NCBI GenBank assembly: GCA_900470805.1 | Contig: UCCA01000024.1 | Span: 1-64,000, forward strand | Source of the DNA: Hyphomicrobiales bacterium | GTDB lineage: Bacteria; Pseudomonadota; Alphaproteobacteria; Rhizobiales; Rhizobiaceae | Length of the DNA: 64,000 bases | Direction of reading: 5' to 3' | Part shown: piece by piece, positions 61,856-64,000 of the stretch | Layout: the number at the start of each line of letters is the position of its first letter | Position numbering within the stretch: the stretch's first letter is position 1 | Made by a program: the position numbers and the translations under genes | Notes under the pieces: generated by a model | Databases searched by the model: none | The model's input: the letters and a program-made list of their open reading frames with translations, nothing else | Told to the model about the DNA's origin: nothing

Positions 61856-63424
61856 ATGACCACAGGATTCAAACCAGCACGCGCCATGGTGACCAGTCCG
61901 CACAGGCTGGCGACGGAAGCGGGTGTCGCAGTTCTTGCCGAGGGCGGCAACGCCATCGAGGCGGCGATTGCCGTGGCTGCCGTCCTGTCGGTGACCTACC
62001 CGCATTTCTGCGGCATCGGCGGCGATGCGGTCTGGATGCTGGCGGATGGCGAGGGCAGGCGGAACTGCCTGCTCGGGATCGGTCAGGCGGCGGCGAGCGC
62101 CGACAGCATCGAGCAGATCGCGCAGCGTGGGCCGATGTCCGCGCTCACCACGGCGTGTGCCGTCGACAGTTGGGGGGAGGCGCAGGCTTTTTCCGCCGCC
62201 AACTGGCGGGGTGGGCTCCATCTCGGTCGATTGCTGGCGCCGGCGGTGGGCTATGCCCGAGACGGCTTCGCGATGACAGCATCGCAGGCTTTCTGGCTGG
62301 ATTTGCGCAGGGAGGAAGCAGCCGGCTGGCCGGGCTTTGCCGAATTGTTCATGCCGGGCGACATGAGTGACGGCCTCTTCCGCCAGAAGGCGTTGGCCGA
62401 TACGCTCGAACGCATCGGCGATCATGGAGCGCGTGAATTCTACGAGGGTGATCTCGCCCGTCGTATCGCCGAGGGGCTGGCTGCCGCGGGCGCGCCGATC
62501 ACCGCCGCCGATCTTGCGGCCACCCGCACCCGCAGCGCAGAGCCGCTCAGCCTCGCCTATGGCAATACCGTTCTATTGGCGCCACCGCCGCCGACACAGG
62601 GTGTTACGACACTTGAAATCATGGGTATTCTCGACCGTCTCGGCGCGCGCCGATTTGCGGCCGGCAGCACGGAATTTTACCATTGCTGCGTCGAGGCGAT
62701 CAAACGGGCATTTCTCGACCGCCACGGCATCGGCGATCCAGACGAGGCCGTGGTCCCGGTCGAGCGCTGGCTTTCGGATGAGCATCTTGCGGCGCAGGCC
62801 GCCGATATCGACATGGCGTCGGCGCTTGGCTGGCCGCAGCCTTTCAAGACAGGCGATACCGTGTTCTTCGCGGCGGCGGACAGCGAGGGGCGTTGCGCCA
62901 GCGTCTTGCAGAGCACCTATTTCGACTGGGGCAGTGGCGTCGTTGCCGGCGATACCGGCATTCTCTGGCAGAACCGCGGCGGTGCGTTCAACCTGATCGA
63001 CGGCCACCCGAACCGGCTGCGGCCGGGAAAACGGCCGTTCTATACGCTCAATCCGGGCATTGCGCTGAAAGACGGAAAGCCGCATCTTCTTTACGGAACA
63101 CAGGGTGCGGACGGACAACCGCAGACGCTGTCTGTCGTCCTCAGCCTGCTGCTCGATCACGGCTATACGCCGGAGCAGGCGCTGGCAGCGCCGCGCTTCC
63201 TGCTTGGTCGGACGTTTTCCGACAATCGGGACACATTGAAGGTCGAAGGCGACATCGCTCCCGGCACGGTCGAGGGCCTTGCGGCACTCGGCCATCCGAT
63301 AAGCCCGATCGCGGCGAAAAGCCCGCTTGCCGGACAGGCCGGCGTGATCCGCATCGACGGCAATGGCGCCATCGACGGGGCACACGATCCGCGCAGCGAT
63401 GGCGTCGCCATTGGGCTCCTGTGA
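61856..63424 (+). CDS. Gamma-glutamyltransferase family protein
   Basis: A 522-residue N-terminal-nucleophile hydrolase homologue. The large-subunit start MVTSPHRLATEAGVAVLAEG and the GGDAVWMLAD region match the family. The residue aligned with the self-cleaving nucleophile is Thr335, in GDTVFFAAAD; the usual TTHYS is changed to TVFFA, so only the threonine remains. The later GSGVVAGDTGILWQNRG corresponds to the small-subunit loop. No signal peptide is visible. The ATG at 61856 follows GGGAAGAACAGAG. With the upstream amidohydrolase it suggests breakdown of an amide-linked compound. Confidence 0.9.
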   Translation: MTTGFKPARAMVTSPHRLATEAGVAVLAEGGNAIEAAIAVAAVLSVTYPHFCGIGGDAVWMLADGEGRRNCLLGIGQAAASADSIEQIAQRGPMSALTTACAVDSWGEAQAFSAANWRGGLHLGRLLAPAVGYARDGFAMTASQAFWLDLRREEAAGWPGFAELFMPGDMSDGLFRQKALADTLERIGDHGAREFYEGDLARRIAEGLAAAGAPITAADLAATRTRSAEPLSLAYGNTVLLAPPPPTQGVTTLEIMGILDRLGARRFAAGSTEFYHCCVEAIKRAFLDRHGIGDPDEAVVPVERWLSDEHLAAQAADIDMASALGWPQPFKTGDTVFFAAADSEGRCASVLQSTYFDWGSGVVAGDTGILWQNRGGAFNLIDGHPNRLRPGKRPFYTLNPGIALKDGKPHLLYGTQGADGQPQTLSVVLSLLLDHGYTPEQALAAPRFLLGRTFSDNRDTLKVEGDIAPGTVEGLAALGHPISPIAAKSPLAGQAGVIRIDGNGAIDGAHDPRSDGVAIGLL

Positions 63425-63457
63425 GCCAAGCCCGAGGTCGGTTAGGCCACGCGGCGG

Positions 63458-63973
63458 CTAGTCGCGCATCCTGAGCTCGTCGGTCTGCATCTGTAGCGAG
63501 CCGAGTGTCTCCAGAAAGCTCATGCCGAGCAGGCTCTGGTCGAGCTTGCCGTCCTCGGCGACGCTGGCCGTGACGTTGTTGCGGACGATCGGGCCGATCG
63601 CCACTTCCGACAGGGTGACCGGCGCCGCCTGGGTGCGGCCGTTGGCGGTCATCACGTTCATCGAGTAGGTGAGGTTGTCGGGGATGATGCCGACGCGTTC
63701 GGCATCCTCGCGCGACAGCGCCACCATGCTGGCGCCGGTATCGACGAGCATCGAGATGGTCTGGCCGTTGACCTCGACGTCGGCTTCGAAATGGCCGTTC
63801 AGCAGCTTGTGCAGGATGACCTCCTGGCCGCCTTCGCTGGTGGTGACGACGACGGCGCGGCCGGGCACGAGGCCGGCGAGCAGGCGGTTGCCGATGGCGG
63901 CTGCGTCCTGCCGGTAGAGATAGGCGGTGGCGAGCGCGAGGATAAGTACCAGCCAGATCATCATGTGGCGCAC
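63458..63973 (-). CDS. Retropepsin-like aspartic protease (clan AA, TIGR02281 type)
   Basis: About 171 residues. An N-terminal membrane anchor (MIWLVLILALATAYLY) is followed by a single aspartic-protease domain with the catalytic motif SMLVDTGASMVAL near residue 80 and the hydrophobic GMSFLETLG near the end. Such single-domain proteases should dimerise. The frame is open to the window edge; the start could be GTG 63973, ATG 63964 or a codon beyond 64000. Confidence 0.88.
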   Translation of the reverse strand: MRHMMIWLVLILALATAYLYRQDAAAIGNRLLAGLVPGRAVVVTTSEGGQEVILHKLLNGHFEADVEVNGQTISMLVDTGASMVALSREDAERVGIIPDNLTYSMNVMTANGRTQAAPVTLSEVAIGPIVRNNVTASVAEDGKLDQSLLGMSFLETLGSLQMQTDELRMRD

Positions 63974-64000
63974 GGTTTCGCCGACGCTGATGCGGCGACC

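Overview
The window reads as a chromosomal segment of a high-GC member of the Rhizobiaceae (Rhizobium, Agrobacterium, Neorhizobium or a close relative). Three things point there: the aerobic cobalamin genes (cobN, cobO, cobE, cobA, cobB, cobC, cobD), the complete acpXL-to-lpxXL cluster that builds and attaches the very-long-chain fatty acid of rhizobial lipid A, and several families of palindromic intergenic elements of the RIME type. Genes are dense, with short spacers, ATGA or TGATG overlaps and many GTG or TTG starts. No rRNA, tRNA, CRISPR array, prophage or insertion sequence was seen.

Layout. 1-11164: cobalamin synthesis, starting inside cobN, interrupted by a half-size EamA protein, a reversed TauE/SafE permease and a nucleoside hydrolase. 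11274-17360: an L,D-transpeptidase, then acpXL, fabZ, fabF2XL, fabF1XL, adh2XL and lpxXL. 17518-20688: a PAS protein, a VOC/SRPBCC pair on the minus strand, and 6-phosphogluconate dehydrogenase. 20787-34141: a carbohydrate locus with a LacI-type regulator, a complete CUT1-type ABC importer, a GH2 beta-mannosidase, a sugar isomerase, a Gfo/Idh/MocA dehydrogenase, an aldo/keto reductase and a GH43 beta-xylosidase. 34301-39407: zinc homeostasis, with a CobW-type GTPase coupled to a 59-residue Cys-containing protein, znuA, znuC, znuB and zur; near-identical Zur-type boxes lie in both promoter regions. 39408-44898: mixed housekeeping genes (gamma carbonic anhydrase, FAH-family hydrolase, dusA, cold-shock protein), small hypotheticals, and an AT-richer islet with a histidine phosphatase and a small membrane protein. 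44933-55742: uvrB, a DyP-type peroxidase, two MFS transporters, a GGDEF protein, a DUF486 membrane protein, an ArsR/SRPBCC pair and an acyl-CoA thioesterase. 56066-63973: small hypotheticals, an extensin-like protein, a two-gene ABC exporter, an amidohydrolase followed by a gamma-glutamyltransferase homologue, and a retropepsin-like aspartic protease reaching the window edge.

The most unusual signals are these. One palindromic element family sits in frame inside two essential-type proteins (twice in CobN, once in the UvrB C-terminal linker) and also once between genes. The FabF2XL ketosynthase lacks the catalytic cysteine and the first catalytic histidine, which suggests a chain-length-factor-like partner for FabF1XL. 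The zinc GTPase is translationally coupled to an uncharacterised small protein with a CxCxxC motif, under a Zur-type box. Several perfect palindromes are good operator candidates, notably the one beside the LacI-type gene. I did not find a convincing new defence or mobile system.
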